Below, one piece after another: positions 1 through 8,312 of a stretch of DNA of 50,981 bases (its first letter is position 1; each line of letters starts with the position of its first letter). Under the pieces are notes generated by a model. It saw only the letters and a program-made list of their open reading frames with translations. It made no database searches and was not told the origin of the DNA. The stretch spans positions 1 to 50,981 of the forward strand of contig NZ_NMQT01000093.1 of the NCBI RefSeq assembly GCF_002234405.1. The letters run 5' to 3'. The translations under genes were made by a program, and so were the position numbers. Source of the DNA: Amycolatopsis thailandensis. Lineage in GTDB: Bacteria; Actinomycetota; Actinomycetes; Mycobacteriales; Pseudonocardiaceae.

Positions 1-38
1 GTCGAGCCTTCACCACGGTCATGTCTCCCGAACGCAGA

Positions 39-93
39 GTCCGTGAAGGCCTCCTTGAGGGACCCAGGGTCCCTCAAGGAGGCCTTCACGGAC
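39..93. repeat. 55-bp perfect palindrome, GTCCGTGAAGG family, copy 1
   Basis: A 27-nt left arm starting GTCCGTGAAGGCCTCCTTGA is followed by a single central A at 66 and an exact reverse-complement right arm ending TCACGGAC. Related 54-55 bp copies lie at 14173-14227, 33625-33679 and 39577-39630, all intergenic. As RNA it would form a very stable hairpin. It could act as a terminator or be a small non-autonomous repeat; no coding potential is apparent. Confidence 0.9.
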
Positions 94-122
94 CGGTGCT
101 CCTCGGCGGCGACTGGCAGGGC

Positions 123-165
123 GAAGGGGACTTTCCCCTCATCACACGAGCGGAAAGTCCCCTTC
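123..165. repeat. Inverted repeat, GAAGGGGACTTTCC family, copy 1
   Basis: Arms GAAGGGGACTTTCC (123-136) and GGAAAGTCCCCTTC (152-165) enclose a 15-nt loop. The same arms recur at 44151-44193, and a left arm at 50958-50971 is cut by the window end. With copy 1 of the 55-bp palindrome it fills much of the first 363 bases, in which I see no gene. Confidence 0.85.
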
Positions 166-363
166 ACCCCAGGGCAGGCAGTCTCCGGGGTGGCGGCGAC
201 ACGAGGCTGGCGTGCAGGCAAGCGATTCACAGTCATTGCGGCACCACGAAATACCCGGACAGGCGACGAGAGCGGGCGACGCGGCTGGCGGAACCCGGCC
301 TCAGCCGGTGAGGCGATCAAGCGGATAGCCGACCCGCAGCTCCGCACGCGACGCGTGCCCGGC

Positions 364-1998
364 TCACCCGCCTGCCCCGTTGGCCGGGGCGGGCGGCGCG
401 GCGGGGATCCGGCCCGACTCCGGGCCGGCATTGGCGTCGAAGGACATGCCGGAGTAATCGGGGTCCAGCACGGAGATCGCGTATGTGGCGGGTGCAGCCA
501 TCACGGCCGCGACCCCGACGGCGAGCCCGGCGGTGACCAGGCGGGGCGAGACGGTCTTGACCACGCGCGTCAGAACCAGCGCGACGACAGCGGCCACGCC
601 CAGCGCGAGCGCACCCCATTTCGCCCATGGCAGGAAATTCGGGTAGTGCGACCACAGCCACGCGGCCCAAGCCACCTCGGCCGCCACCGCGAGTGGCAAC
701 AGCCAAGCCTGCTTGCCGCCCTCCCGATACGCCCGCCAGAACAGCACGATGCCCAGGGCGGAGAGCGCGGCGACCGCGGGCGTGAGCGAGGCCACGTACG
801 CGGTGTGCGGCACGTCGGCGACGCTGAAGACCAGGCCGAAGGTCAGCAGCCACACTCCCCACATCACCAGCCCACCGCGCACCGGATCGGAGCGTTCGGC
901 CCTACGCCGCCACCACAGTCCGCGCAGCAGGGTCAGCAGCACGAGCGGGTACAGCCAGCCGACCGCGACGGCGAGGTGGCCGTCGAACAGCTTGGCCCCA
1001 CCGTGCTGGACCGGCCTGCTCGTCGCCTTCGTCGGGTCCTCATCGGGATTTCCCCGTTTGGCGGGAATGATGTCACGCTGCTGCGGGTCGATCGCGCCGC
1101 CGTCGTTGTCGAACTTCCTGGCGCCAGGCAGTTCGATGCCCAGGTGGCTGAGGCCGTTGTAGCCGAACACCATCGCGAAGGCGCTGTTGTTCGTGCTGCC
1201 GTCGACGTAGGGCCGGGAACTTGCCGGGGTGAGGGTGAACAGGGCGATCCAGGACAGCGACACCGCCAACGTCACCGCACCGGCGATCGCCACGTGCTTC
1301 ACCCGGCGGCGCAACCCGGTCGGCGCGCTCAGCAGGTAACCGATCGCCAACGCGGGCAGGATCATCCACGCCTGCAGCATCTTCGCCTGGAAGCCCAGCC
1401 CCACCCAGACCCCGGCCCACACCAGCGACCGGAGCCGCCCTTCCAGGACGGCGCGCTGGTAGGCGTCGACGGCGAGCACCAGGCACATCGTCAGCAGACC
1501 GTCCTGCATGCTGTGCCCGAACATCGACGCGGCGACCGGCGTCAGGGTGAAGATGCCCGCGGCGAGCAGGCCGGGAACGACGCCCGCCCAGCGCCGCACG
1601 ACCCGGTACATCACGAGCACCGAGATCACGCCTTCGATCACCTGCGGCAGCGCGAGCGACCATTCGCTGTAGCCGAAGATCTTGGCCGACACGACCTGCG
1701 GCACGAACGAACCGGCGAGCTTGTCCAACGTGGCCGTCGCCTCCGCGTCCACGGCCCCGAACAGGAAGGCCTTCCAGCTCCCGGACATGCTCTTCACGGC
1801 GTCCGAATACAGCGGCGCTAGGTCCACCACCGGCAGATTCCACGCGTACAGCACCGCCGCCACCGCCGTGATTCCCAGCAACACAGGCCGGGCCCAGCGG
1901 GGCTGATCGGCAGGCGAATGCCACACCGCCCAGCGCGGGGACGTGCTTTCGGACACGACGTCCGGCGACAACGGACGACGAGCAAGTGTTTCGGACAC
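364..1998 (-). CDS. Membrane glycosyltransferase, GT39/ArnT-like
   Basis: Predicted polytopic membrane protein of 544 aa resembling the dolichyl-phosphate-mannose-protein mannosyltransferase / ArnT superfamily (GT-C fold), which transfers sugars from polyprenyl-phosphate donors on the outer face of the membrane. Seen: a hydrophobic segment soon after a short polar N-terminus, a following acidic DLAPLYSD loop where GT-C enzymes place the catalytic Asp, and about ten further hydrophobic segments. The GTG at 1998 is preferred over the GTG at 2016 because GGAGG lies 7 nt upstream of it. The C-terminus ends soon after the last membrane segment (Ala/Pro-rich tail) and lacks the larger soluble domain of some relatives. 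Donor and acceptor cannot be told. It is monocistronic, with 380 bp of non-coding DNA upstream. Confidence 0.75.
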   Translation of the reverse strand: MSETLARRPLSPDVVSESTSPRWAVWHSPADQPRWARPVLLGITAVAAVLYAWNLPVVDLAPLYSDAVKSMSGSWKAFLFGAVDAEATATLDKLAGSFVPQVVSAKIFGYSEWSLALPQVIEGVISVLVMYRVVRRWAGVVPGLLAAGIFTLTPVAASMFGHSMQDGLLTMCLVLAVDAYQRAVLEGRLRSLVWAGVWVGLGFQAKMLQAWMILPALAIGYLLSAPTGLRRRVKHVAIAGAVTLAVSLSWIALFTLTPASSRPYVDGSTNNSAFAMVFGYNGLSHLGIELPGARKFDNDGGAIDPQQRDIIPAKRGNPDEDPTKATSRPVQHGGAKLFDGHLAVAVGWLYPLVLLTLLRGLWWRRRAERSDPVRGGLVMWGVWLLTFGLVFSVADVPHTAYVASLTPAVAALSALGIVLFWRAYREGGKQAWLLPLAVAAEVAWAAWLWSHYPNFLPWAKWGALALGVAAVVALVLTRVVKTVSPRLVTAGLAVGVAAVMAAPATYAISVLDPDYSGMSFDANAGPESGRIPAAPPAPANGAGG

Positions 1999-2394
1999 TC
2001 CGATACCTCCAGGCACGGGTAAACCGGCCGAGTCATTTTCAGTGCATTCCCCAGTGCGCGAATTCGTCCCCGCACGCGCGCTACGGCCGGAACTCTCGCG
2101 GACTCCGACGTTATCCGCGGATGATCACCACCCATACCGCCGATCGGATTCGCAAGCGCCGGACATGCGTTACGCAGAGCCCCATTTCGGCTGAGGATCG
2201 CGGATCCCGACGGATGACGTTCAGCCAGTCGGTGTAGGCATCAGCCACCGCGTGAAGTCATCCGGCCACGGCGGTGACGGCTTATCTCAGCAGAAAATCG
2301 AGTTAATGCGAACGAATTCATTCGGTATCGAAGGCTTTGCGGACCAGTTTCGCGGATTCCGTCGGCTTTGTGCGATACCGGGTCATCCCACGTC
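1999..2394. other. Intergenic spacer, no gene seen
   Basis: About 395 bp between the glycosyltransferase start and the stop codon of the next minus-strand gene. GC content is lower than in the flanking genes. I see no convincing ORF, RNA gene or repeat. The promoter of the glycosyltransferase should lie here. Confidence 0.5.
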
Positions 2395-3348
2395 CTAGCG
2401 CGATCCGGAGTCCCACCAGTTCAAAACCCGCGTCCCGTACAGAGCCAGCCACTTCGAAGGCACACCCGCCGCGACATCGACCTCGAACCACACCCGCCCG
2501 GCATGCCGATGTGCCTGTAGCCAGGTGCCGTCCGGCTGCCGGGCGGAACGGATGAGCTCGACGGCTTCGGCCATCCGCCGGTCCGGAGCGGTGCCGTCGT
2601 GCAGCGAGGCCTCACGGAAGTAGTCGGCCGCGTTCAGCACGTCGTAGAACCAGCGGAACGGGTAGGCGAAGACGGCGATCCACGGCGCGATGACCGCACC
2701 GGTCGACAACCGCCGGAACAAGCCGCGTTCCAGCAGGTACTCCTCACCCGTGCGCCGGGCGGCCCGTGAGGCCGAGGTGCCACCGGTCGCCGCCTCGAAC
2801 GAGAGCAGGCCCTTGAGCGAGTTCAGCGTCGAGTGGACGGACGACCGCTTCGAACCCGAGACCCATTCGCAGTTCCAGCCACCGTCGGGCTGCTGATGTT
2901 CCGTGAACCACGAGGCGAGCGAAGTGACGTCGGCGCCGAGCCACAATCCGTTCGCGAGGGTCCACGCGTTGATACAGCAATCGACCTCGCCGCCCCAGTA
3001 CGGCAGGTCGTCGTACTCCCACCGGCTGTTCGCGGCGAGGAGGCCGGCGGTCCCGCGCAGGACCCCGGCGTCCATTCCCCACTCCCGCAGGGTGTTCAGC
3101 GACCACGTCGTCGCCGTCCACGGCTGCCCGATCTCCTCACCCGAAGACAAGCCGGAGAACCCGGCGGGGAAGAACGCGCCGCCCGCCCACTGGCCGTCCG
3201 GATCCTGGTGGGCGAGCAGACGCGCGCCGAAGCCCTCGGTCGCGATCCGTGCCCGCGTCGCCTCCCAGACCTCGGGCGGTTCGTGCGCGAGGTCGCGTTC
3301 CACCTGCCAGCGCAGGGCCGGATCGGAGTCGAGCAGCCACGGGATCAT
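2395..3348 (-). CDS. Squalene-cyclase/prenyltransferase-fold (alpha-alpha toroid) protein
   Basis: Predicted 317-aa soluble protein. It contains several QW-like motifs (HQDPDGQW, HQQPDGGW, ARQPDGTW) typical of the alpha/alpha-toroid fold shared by squalene-hopene cyclases and protein prenyltransferases. At half the length of a hopene cyclase, and without a visible DXDD motif, it is unlikely to be a canonical cyclase; function unknown. ATG at 3348 is chosen because it lies 10 nt after the hpaI stop, while longer starts would run into hpaI. It is the last gene of the hpa operon and probably co-transcribed, although no known step of homoprotocatechuate catabolism needs such a protein. Confidence 0.7.
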   Translation of the reverse strand: MIPWLLDSDPALRWQVERDLAHEPPEVWEATRARIATEGFGARLLAHQDPDGQWAGGAFFPAGFSGLSSGEEIGQPWTATTWSLNTLREWGMDAGVLRGTAGLLAANSRWEYDDLPYWGGEVDCCINAWTLANGLWLGADVTSLASWFTEHQQPDGGWNCEWVSGSKRSSVHSTLNSLKGLLSFEAATGGTSASRAARRTGEEYLLERGLFRRLSTGAVIAPWIAVFAYPFRWFYDVLNAADYFREASLHDGTAPDRRMAEAVELIRSARQPDGTWLQAHRHAGRVWFEVDVAAGVPSKWLALYGTRVLNWWDSGSR

Positions 3349-3358
3349 GTGCGAGAGA

Positions 3359-4126
3359 TTAACCCGGATGCCGCCGCGCGAGCGCCTCCGAACCTTGGGC
3401 GAGCAGGGTGACGTCGGCGCCGACCAGGACGAACGACGCACCGGCGTCGAGATAGCGCTGGGCCTGCGCCGGATCGAACGCGTTGACGCCGACCGGTTTT
3501 CCCTGCGCTCGGACGGCCTCGAAGGTGCTCAGGACGGCCGCGGTGACGTCGGGATGCGTCTGCTGTCCGAGCAGGCCCATCGACGCGGCCAGATCGGACG
3601 GTCCGACGAACACGCCGTCGACGCCGTCGACAGCGGCGATCTCGGTGGCGGCCGCGACACCCGCCGTCGACTCGATCTGGACGAACAACGAGGTGAACTC
3701 TTCGGCGTTCGGCAGATAGCCCTCGACCCTGTTCCAGCGTGCCGATCGCGAGAGGGCGCTGCCGACGCCGCGCACGCCTCGCGGCGGATAACGGACGGCT
3801 CGCACGACGGCCTCCGCCTCGTCCGCGCTGTCGACCATGGGCACGAGCAGATTTTGCGCGCCCAGATCGAGCAGTTGCTTCAGCGCGACGGCGTCGCCGG
3901 ACGGGGCGCGCACCATCGGTGTGCTGGGGTACGCGGCGATCGTCTGCAGCAACGACTGCACCGTCTCCAGCCCGGTGGGGGTGTGCTCGGTGTCGATGAG
4001 CAACCAGTCGAGGCCCGACCCCGCGCAGATCTCCGCGACGACCGGGCTGCCCGAGGTGACCCACATGCCGATCAGGGGCCCTTCGGACAACCGATCCCGG
4101 AAGGGCGGGTCTAGACGAAGCGGCAT
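3359..4126 (-). CDS. hpaI: 4-hydroxy-2-oxoheptane-1,7-dioate aldolase (HpaI/HpcH)
   Basis: Class II, metal-dependent pyruvate aldolase of 255 aa that cleaves 4-hydroxy-2-oxoheptanedioate to pyruvate and succinic semialdehyde, the last step of the homoprotocatechuate meta pathway. Seen: DTEHTPTG with catalytic His48, Arg73 in MVRAPSG, metal ligand Glu152 in FVQIES and Asp178 in VGPSDLA, in the order known for the HpcH/HpaI family. The ATG at 4126 gives the usual family length; the longer frame from 4183 would add an unrelated N-terminus. Its start overlaps the hpaH stop by 16 nt, implying translational coupling. Related aldolases (2-keto-3-deoxyrhamnonate type) look alike, but the context settles the assignment. 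Confidence 0.92.
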   Translation of the reverse strand: MPLRLDPPFRDRLSEGPLIGMWVTSGSPVVAEICAGSGLDWLLIDTEHTPTGLETVQSLLQTIAAYPSTPMVRAPSGDAVALKQLLDLGAQNLLVPMVDSADEAEAVVRAVRYPPRGVRGVGSALSRSARWNRVEGYLPNAEEFTSLFVQIESTAGVAAATEIAAVDGVDGVFVGPSDLAASMGLLGQQTHPDVTAAVLSTFEAVRAQGKPVGVNAFDPAQAQRYLDAGASFVLVGADVTLLAQGSEALARRHPG

Positions 4127-4896
4127 GTGATCGCCCCCAGGTCCCGGTAGTCGGCGGTCACCGTGTCTCCCGGGTGCACCCACATCGGCCGGGTGAACGA
4201 GCCGGCCAGCACGATGTCACCGGGATCGAGTTTGTCGCCGTGCTGCGCGAGTTTGTTCGCCAGCCAGGCGACGCCGTTCGCCGGGTGGTTCAGCACCGCG
4301 GCGGCGACGCCGGACTCCTCGATGGTCTCGTTGCGGTACAACAGCGCCGAGACCCACCGCAGGTCGACGGCGTCCACGGCGACGGGGTTGCCGCCGTAGA
4401 CCATGCCGCCCATGGCCGCGTTGTCGCTGATCGTGTCCACGATGGTCCGCCCCGCCATCTCGATGCGCGACGACAGGATCTCCAGCGCGGGCACGACGTA
4501 CTCGGTCGCCCGCAGCACGTCGAACACCGTGGTGTCCGGTCCGGCGAGGGACTCACGGAGCACGAAGGCCAGCTCGACCTCGATGCGCACGTTCGAGAAC
4601 CGGCTGTGCTCGATCACGGAACCGTTCTCGAACACCATGTCCGCGAAGATGGCGCCGTAATCGGGTTCGGTGATCCCGGTGGCGGCCTGCATGACCTTCG
4701 AGGTGAGCCCGATCTTGCGGCCGACCGGACGGCGCCCCGCCGCGATACCCCTGCGCCGCCATTCGTTCTGCACGGCGTAGGAGTCCTCGACGGTCATGTC
4801 CGGGTAGCGCGCCGTCAGCAGCGGGATCGTCTCCCGGGCTTCCTCCGCGGCCGCCAGTTCGTCGGCGATCGCGGTGATCGTTTCCTGTTCGAGCAT
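4111..4896 (-). CDS. hpaH: 2-oxohept-4-ene-1,7-dioate hydratase (HpaH/HpcG)
   Basis: Hydratase of 261 aa that adds water to 2-oxohept-4-enedioate (after tautomerisation) to give the HpaI substrate. It belongs to the MhpD/HpcG branch of the FAH superfamily. Seen: the metal triad Glu106 and Glu108 in RIEVELAF plus Glu139 in PALEI, and Lys61 in GRKIGLT; length and spacing match Escherichia HpcG as I recall it. The ATG start is unambiguous. It overlaps hpaI downstream and is separated from hpaD upstream by about 100 bp, in which no gene is seen. Confidence 0.92.
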   Translation of the reverse strand: MLEQETITAIADELAAAEEARETIPLLTARYPDMTVEDSYAVQNEWRRRGIAAGRRPVGRKIGLTSKVMQAATGITEPDYGAIFADMVFENGSVIEHSRFSNVRIEVELAFVLRESLAGPDTTVFDVLRATEYVVPALEILSSRIEMAGRTIVDTISDNAAMGGMVYGGNPVAVDAVDLRWVSALLYRNETIEESGVAAAVLNHPANGVAWLANKLAQHGDKLDPGDIVLAGSFTRPMWVHPGDTVTADYRDLGAITCRFV

Positions 4897-4996
4897 GTCC
4901 CCGCCCTATTGTCTGTTGGTGAACCGCCGCTGCGATCGAGTGGGTTCACACGTTCGGTCGCCTTTCGGGTACATCTGCAGCTCCGCCGCCCGGCGC

Positions 4997-6091
4997 TCAG
5001 AGCTGGTTGCCGAGTTTGTACTCGCCCTGTTTCCAGGCCGGCAGTTCTCCGTCGTCGTCACCCTTGCGGGTGTAGGAGAAGCCGTCGGCGCCGATGGTGA
5101 CCTCCAGTTCGCTGTCGTCGGTCCGCGCGACCACCGGCTGCGGCTTGCCGTCGAGGTCGAGCACCAGCGAGGCGTCGGTGTACCACGACGGGACGACCGG
5201 GGTGCCCCACCAGTCGCGACGCTGGTTGTCGTGCACGTCCCAGGTGACGACCGGGTTGTCCGGGTCGCCGGTGTAGTAGTCCTGCGTGTAGATCTCGACG
5301 CGGTGCCCGTCGGGGTCGCGCAGGTAGAGGTAGAACGCGTTCGAGACGCCGTGCCTGCCGGGACCGCGTTCGATGTGGTCCGACATCCGCAGCGAGCCGA
5401 GTTTGTCGCAAATGGACAGGATGTTGTGCTTCTCGTGCGTGGCGAAGGCGACGTGGTGCATCCGCGGCCCGTCGCCGCCGGTCATCGCGGTGTCGTGCAC
5501 GGTCGACTTGCGGCGCATCCAAGCCGCGTACGTCGTGCCCTGATCGTCCTGGATGTCTTCGGTGACGCGGAAGTTGAGATCCTCCATATGCCTCACCGCG
5601 AGCGGCACGTCCGGGGTGACCTGGTTGAAGTGGTCGAGCCGGACCAGCGCGCCCGGGATGTGCAGGTCGTAGCGCCAGCTGAGCCGATCGACGTGCTCGA
5701 CGTCGTGGAAGAACTCGATCGGGAAGCCGAGCGGGTCCTGCACGCGCACCGAATCGCCGATGCCCTTGGTGTAGCCCTCTTCGCGGCGCTCGACCCGGCA
5801 GCCCAGTTCCGTGTAGAACGCGACGGCCTTGTCCAGGTCCTCGGGCGAGCGCACCCGGTAGGAGAAGGCCGCGACCGCCGCGATCGGGCCTTGGCGCAGC
5901 ACGAGGTTGTGGTGGATGAACTCGTCGATCGTGCGAAGGCTGACGGTGGTCTCGTCCTCTTCGGTCACGGTCAGGCCGAGGATGTCGGCGTAGAAAGCCC
6001 GCGAACGCGCCAGATCGGTGACGACGAGTTCCATGTACGCGCAGCGCAGGACGTCCGGCGGTGGCGAGCTCGGGGTGGGGATGGTGGTCAT
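4997..6091 (-). CDS. hpaD: 3,4-dihydroxyphenylacetate 2,3-dioxygenase, extradiol (HpaD)
   Basis: Vicinal-oxygen-chelate extradiol dioxygenase of 364 aa that opens the homoprotocatechuate ring to 5-carboxymethyl-2-hydroxymuconate semialdehyde. Two tandem VOC modules are visible. Metal ligands are His154 (RLDHFN), His213 (MHHVAF) and Glu266 (HRVEIYTQ). Second-sphere His199, His247 and Tyr256 are also present. All sit one residue before their counterparts in the well-studied Brevibacterium fuscum enzyme as I recall its numbering, so activity is very likely. Start ATG at 6091 follows an AAAGGATG ribosome site. The gap to hpaE upstream is 30 nt, consistent with one operon. Confidence 0.94.
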   Translation of the reverse strand: MTTIPTPSSPPPDVLRCAYMELVVTDLARSRAFYADILGLTVTEEDETTVSLRTIDEFIHHNLVLRQGPIAAVAAFSYRVRSPEDLDKAVAFYTELGCRVERREEGYTKGIGDSVRVQDPLGFPIEFFHDVEHVDRLSWRYDLHIPGALVRLDHFNQVTPDVPLAVRHMEDLNFRVTEDIQDDQGTTYAAWMRRKSTVHDTAMTGGDGPRMHHVAFATHEKHNILSICDKLGSLRMSDHIERGPGRHGVSNAFYLYLRDPDGHRVEIYTQDYYTGDPDNPVVTWDVHDNQRRDWWGTPVVPSWYTDASLVLDLDGKPQPVVARTDDSELEVTIGADGFSYTRKGDDDGELPAWKQGEYKLGNQL

Positions 6092-6121
6092 GGAATCATC
6101 CTTTGTGGACAGGGAGTGGGG

Positions 6122-7627
6122 TCAGCCCTTGCCGAAGGCGGGGTTGTGCACCTCGCCGAGATTGATGTGCACCGCCTGCTGGTCGGTGTAGAAGTCGATC
6201 GAGCGGTAGCCGCCCTCATGTCCCAGCCCGGACGCCTTGACCCCGCCGAAGGGCGTGCGCAGATCGCGGACGTTGTTCGAGTTGAGCCACACCATCCCGG
6301 CCTCGACGGATTGCGCGAAGTTGTGCGCCCGCTTGAGGTCGTTGGTCCAGACGTAGGCCGCGAGCCCGTACTTCGTGTTGTTCGCCAGCGCCAGTGCTTC
6401 GTCTTCACTGTCGAACGGCGTGATCGCGACGACCGGGCCGAAGATCTCCTCCTGGAAGATCCGGGCGTCCGGTTTGACGTCGGCGAACACCGTCGGCGCC
6501 ACGTAGTTCCCGTCCGGGAAACCGTTCGGACGGCCGCCGCCGGCGACCAGCCTGCCCTCGGTCTTCCCGATCTCGATGTACTTCATGACCTTGTCGTAGT
6601 GCTCGGGGTGCACCAGCGCGCCGACCTCGGTCTTGGGGTCGCTCGGGTCGCCGACCACGACACGTTTGGCCTGCGCGGCGTAGCGCTCGACGAACTCGTC
6701 GTAGATCGCGCGCTCGACCAGGATCCGGCTGCCCGCGGTGCAGCGTTCGCCGTTGAGGGAGAACACGCCGAAGATCGTCGCGTCGATCGCGGTCTCCAGA
6801 TCGGCGTCGGCGAAGACGATGGCGGGGGATTTGCCGCCCAGCTCCATCGACAGTCCTTTGAGGAACGGCGCCGCGTTGCCGAAGATCAGGCTGCCGGTGC
6901 CGCTTTCGCCGGTGAACGAGATCAGCGGGACGTCCGGGTGCTTGACCAGCGCGTCGCCGGCGTCCTCACCGAAACCGTTGACGAGGTTGAACACGCCCGG
7001 CGGCAGTCCGGCCTCCTCGAAGATCTCCGCCCACAGCGACGCGGACAGCGGCGTGAACTCCGCGGGCTTGAGCACGACGGTGTTGCCGGTCGCCAGCGCG
7101 GGGGCGAGTTTCCACGACTCCAGCATGAACGGCGTGTTCCACGGCGTGATGAGCCCGGCGACGCCGATCGGCTTGCGGTTGACGTAGTTGATCTGACGGC
7201 CGGGCACCTTGTACGTGTCGTCGGCCTGCGCGACGATCAGATCGGCGAAGAACCGGAAGTTCTCCGCCGCGCGGCGGGCCTGGCCCAGTGCCTGCGAGAT
7301 CGGCAGGCCCGAGTCGAAGCTCTCCAGCGCGGCCAGGCGCTTGTCCCGCGACTCGACGAGATCGGCGATGCGGTTCAGCACGCGCGAGCGTTCGCGTGGC
7401 AGCAGCTTCGGCCAGGGGCCCTCGGTGAACGCCTTCCGCGCGGCGGCGACGGCGCGGTCGATGTCGGCCTTCTTGCCCGCGGCGGCCTGGACGTAGACCT
7501 CGTTGGTCACCGGGTCGAGCACGTCGAAGACGGCGCCGTCGGCCGAGTCGGCGAGTTCGCCGCCGATGTAGTGCCGGATCCGTTCCGGGACACCGTCGGG
7601 GATCGGCCGGGGAGTCGTGGTGGTCAA
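6122..7627 (-). CDS. hpaE: 5-carboxymethyl-2-hydroxymuconate semialdehyde dehydrogenase (HpaE)
   Basis: NAD-dependent aldehyde dehydrogenase of 501 aa that oxidises the HpaD ring-cleavage product to 5-carboxymethyl-2-hydroxymuconate. Seen: Asn164 in TPWNTP, general base Glu262 in MELGGKSP, nucleophile Cys296 in GERCTAG, and the EIFGPV motif further on. The start is a TTG at 7627, preceded by a strong GAGGAGG ribosome site. It lies between the GntR regulator (13 nt upstream) and hpaD. The family alone is broad; substrate assignment rests on the adjacent hpa genes. Confidence 0.92.
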   Translation of the reverse strand: MTTTTPRPIPDGVPERIRHYIGGELADSADGAVFDVLDPVTNEVYVQAAAGKKADIDRAVAAARKAFTEGPWPKLLPRERSRVLNRIADLVESRDKRLAALESFDSGLPISQALGQARRAAENFRFFADLIVAQADDTYKVPGRQINYVNRKPIGVAGLITPWNTPFMLESWKLAPALATGNTVVLKPAEFTPLSASLWAEIFEEAGLPPGVFNLVNGFGEDAGDALVKHPDVPLISFTGESGTGSLIFGNAAPFLKGLSMELGGKSPAIVFADADLETAIDATIFGVFSLNGERCTAGSRILVERAIYDEFVERYAAQAKRVVVGDPSDPKTEVGALVHPEHYDKVMKYIEIGKTEGRLVAGGGRPNGFPDGNYVAPTVFADVKPDARIFQEEIFGPVVAITPFDSEDEALALANNTKYGLAAYVWTNDLKRAHNFAQSVEAGMVWLNSNNVRDLRTPFGGVKASGLGHEGGYRSIDFYTDQQAVHINLGEVHNPAFGKG

Positions 7628-7640
7628 GATTCCTCCTCAG

Positions 7641-8312
7641 TCAGCGCTTCGCGCGCTCTCGAGCGTCCAGAAAGGCCTGCATGGTGGCCCAGCGGTGATT
7701 GCGCGCGGCGAATTCGATGTCGAGCGGGTCGGCTTTCTCGGAGATCAGCCGGAGGATCTCTTCGTGTTCTTCGACCGACCGGTGCGCGCGGTCGGGGACG
7801 AACGCGAAGGTCGAGTCACGCAGACCGGACAGTCGCGTCCAGCCCTGGTGCACGAGATCGAGGATCTGCGGGTTGGGGCAGCATTCGAAGAGCAGCGAGT
7901 GGAACTGCTGGTTCAGCGCGGTGAACTCGTGCGCGTCGAAATGGTCCAGCAGGGCGATCATCCGCTCGTTCACCCGGCGCGCCTTCGCGATGTCCTCTTC
8001 GGTCAGCCCCGGTGCGGACAGTGCGGTGGCGACGCCTTCGACCACGCCGAGGGTCTGCATGGCGTGGACGTATTCGTTCTGGTCCACCATTGCCACGCGG
8101 GCGCCGACGTTGCGCTCGAAGGTCACCAGCCGTTCGGCCTCCAGGCGCCGGATCGCCTCGCGCACCGGGACGACGCTCATGTCGAGCGCGCCGGCGATCT
8201 CCGCGAGGACCAGCCGGTAGCCGGGTCCGTACTCGTGCCGGGCGATCCGCTCACGCAGCCACTCGTAGGCGAGTTCGGACTTGCTGGTCGTCTTCACTGC
8301 TTCTTCAGCCAT
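7641..8312 (-). CDS. GntR-family (FCD) transcriptional regulator of the hpa operon
   Basis: Predicted DNA-binding protein of 223 aa with an N-terminal winged helix (MSVVPVREAIRRLEAERLV is the recognition-helix region, about residues 44-64) and a C-terminal all-helical FCD effector domain with His residues in the QQFH, EEHEE and RNHRW segments. It overlaps the end of the FAH-RraA gene by 19 nt and sits inside the catabolic operon, so autoregulation and control of the divergent MFS promoter are likely. The effector is inferred to be a pathway aromatic or ring-cleavage product. Candidate operators are 9811-9822 and 12003-12014. Confidence 0.88.
   Translation of the reverse strand: MAEEAVKTTSKSELAYEWLRERIARHEYGPGYRLVLAEIAGALDMSVVPVREAIRRLEAERLVTFERNVGARVAMVDQNEYVHAMQTLGVVEGVATALSAPGLTEEDIAKARRVNERMIALLDHFDAHEFTALNQQFHSLLFECCPNPQILDLVHQGWTRLSGLRDSTFAFVPDRAHRSVEEHEEILRLISEKADPLDIEFAARNHRWATMQAFLDARERAKR

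Noticed and set aside
4874..7924. A 1016-codon open frame on the plus strand
   Set aside because: It is antisense to hpaH, hpaD and hpaE, has the Arg/Val/Gly/His-rich composition of reverse-frame GC-rich DNA and no recognisable motif, while the minus-strand genes have clear catalytic residues.
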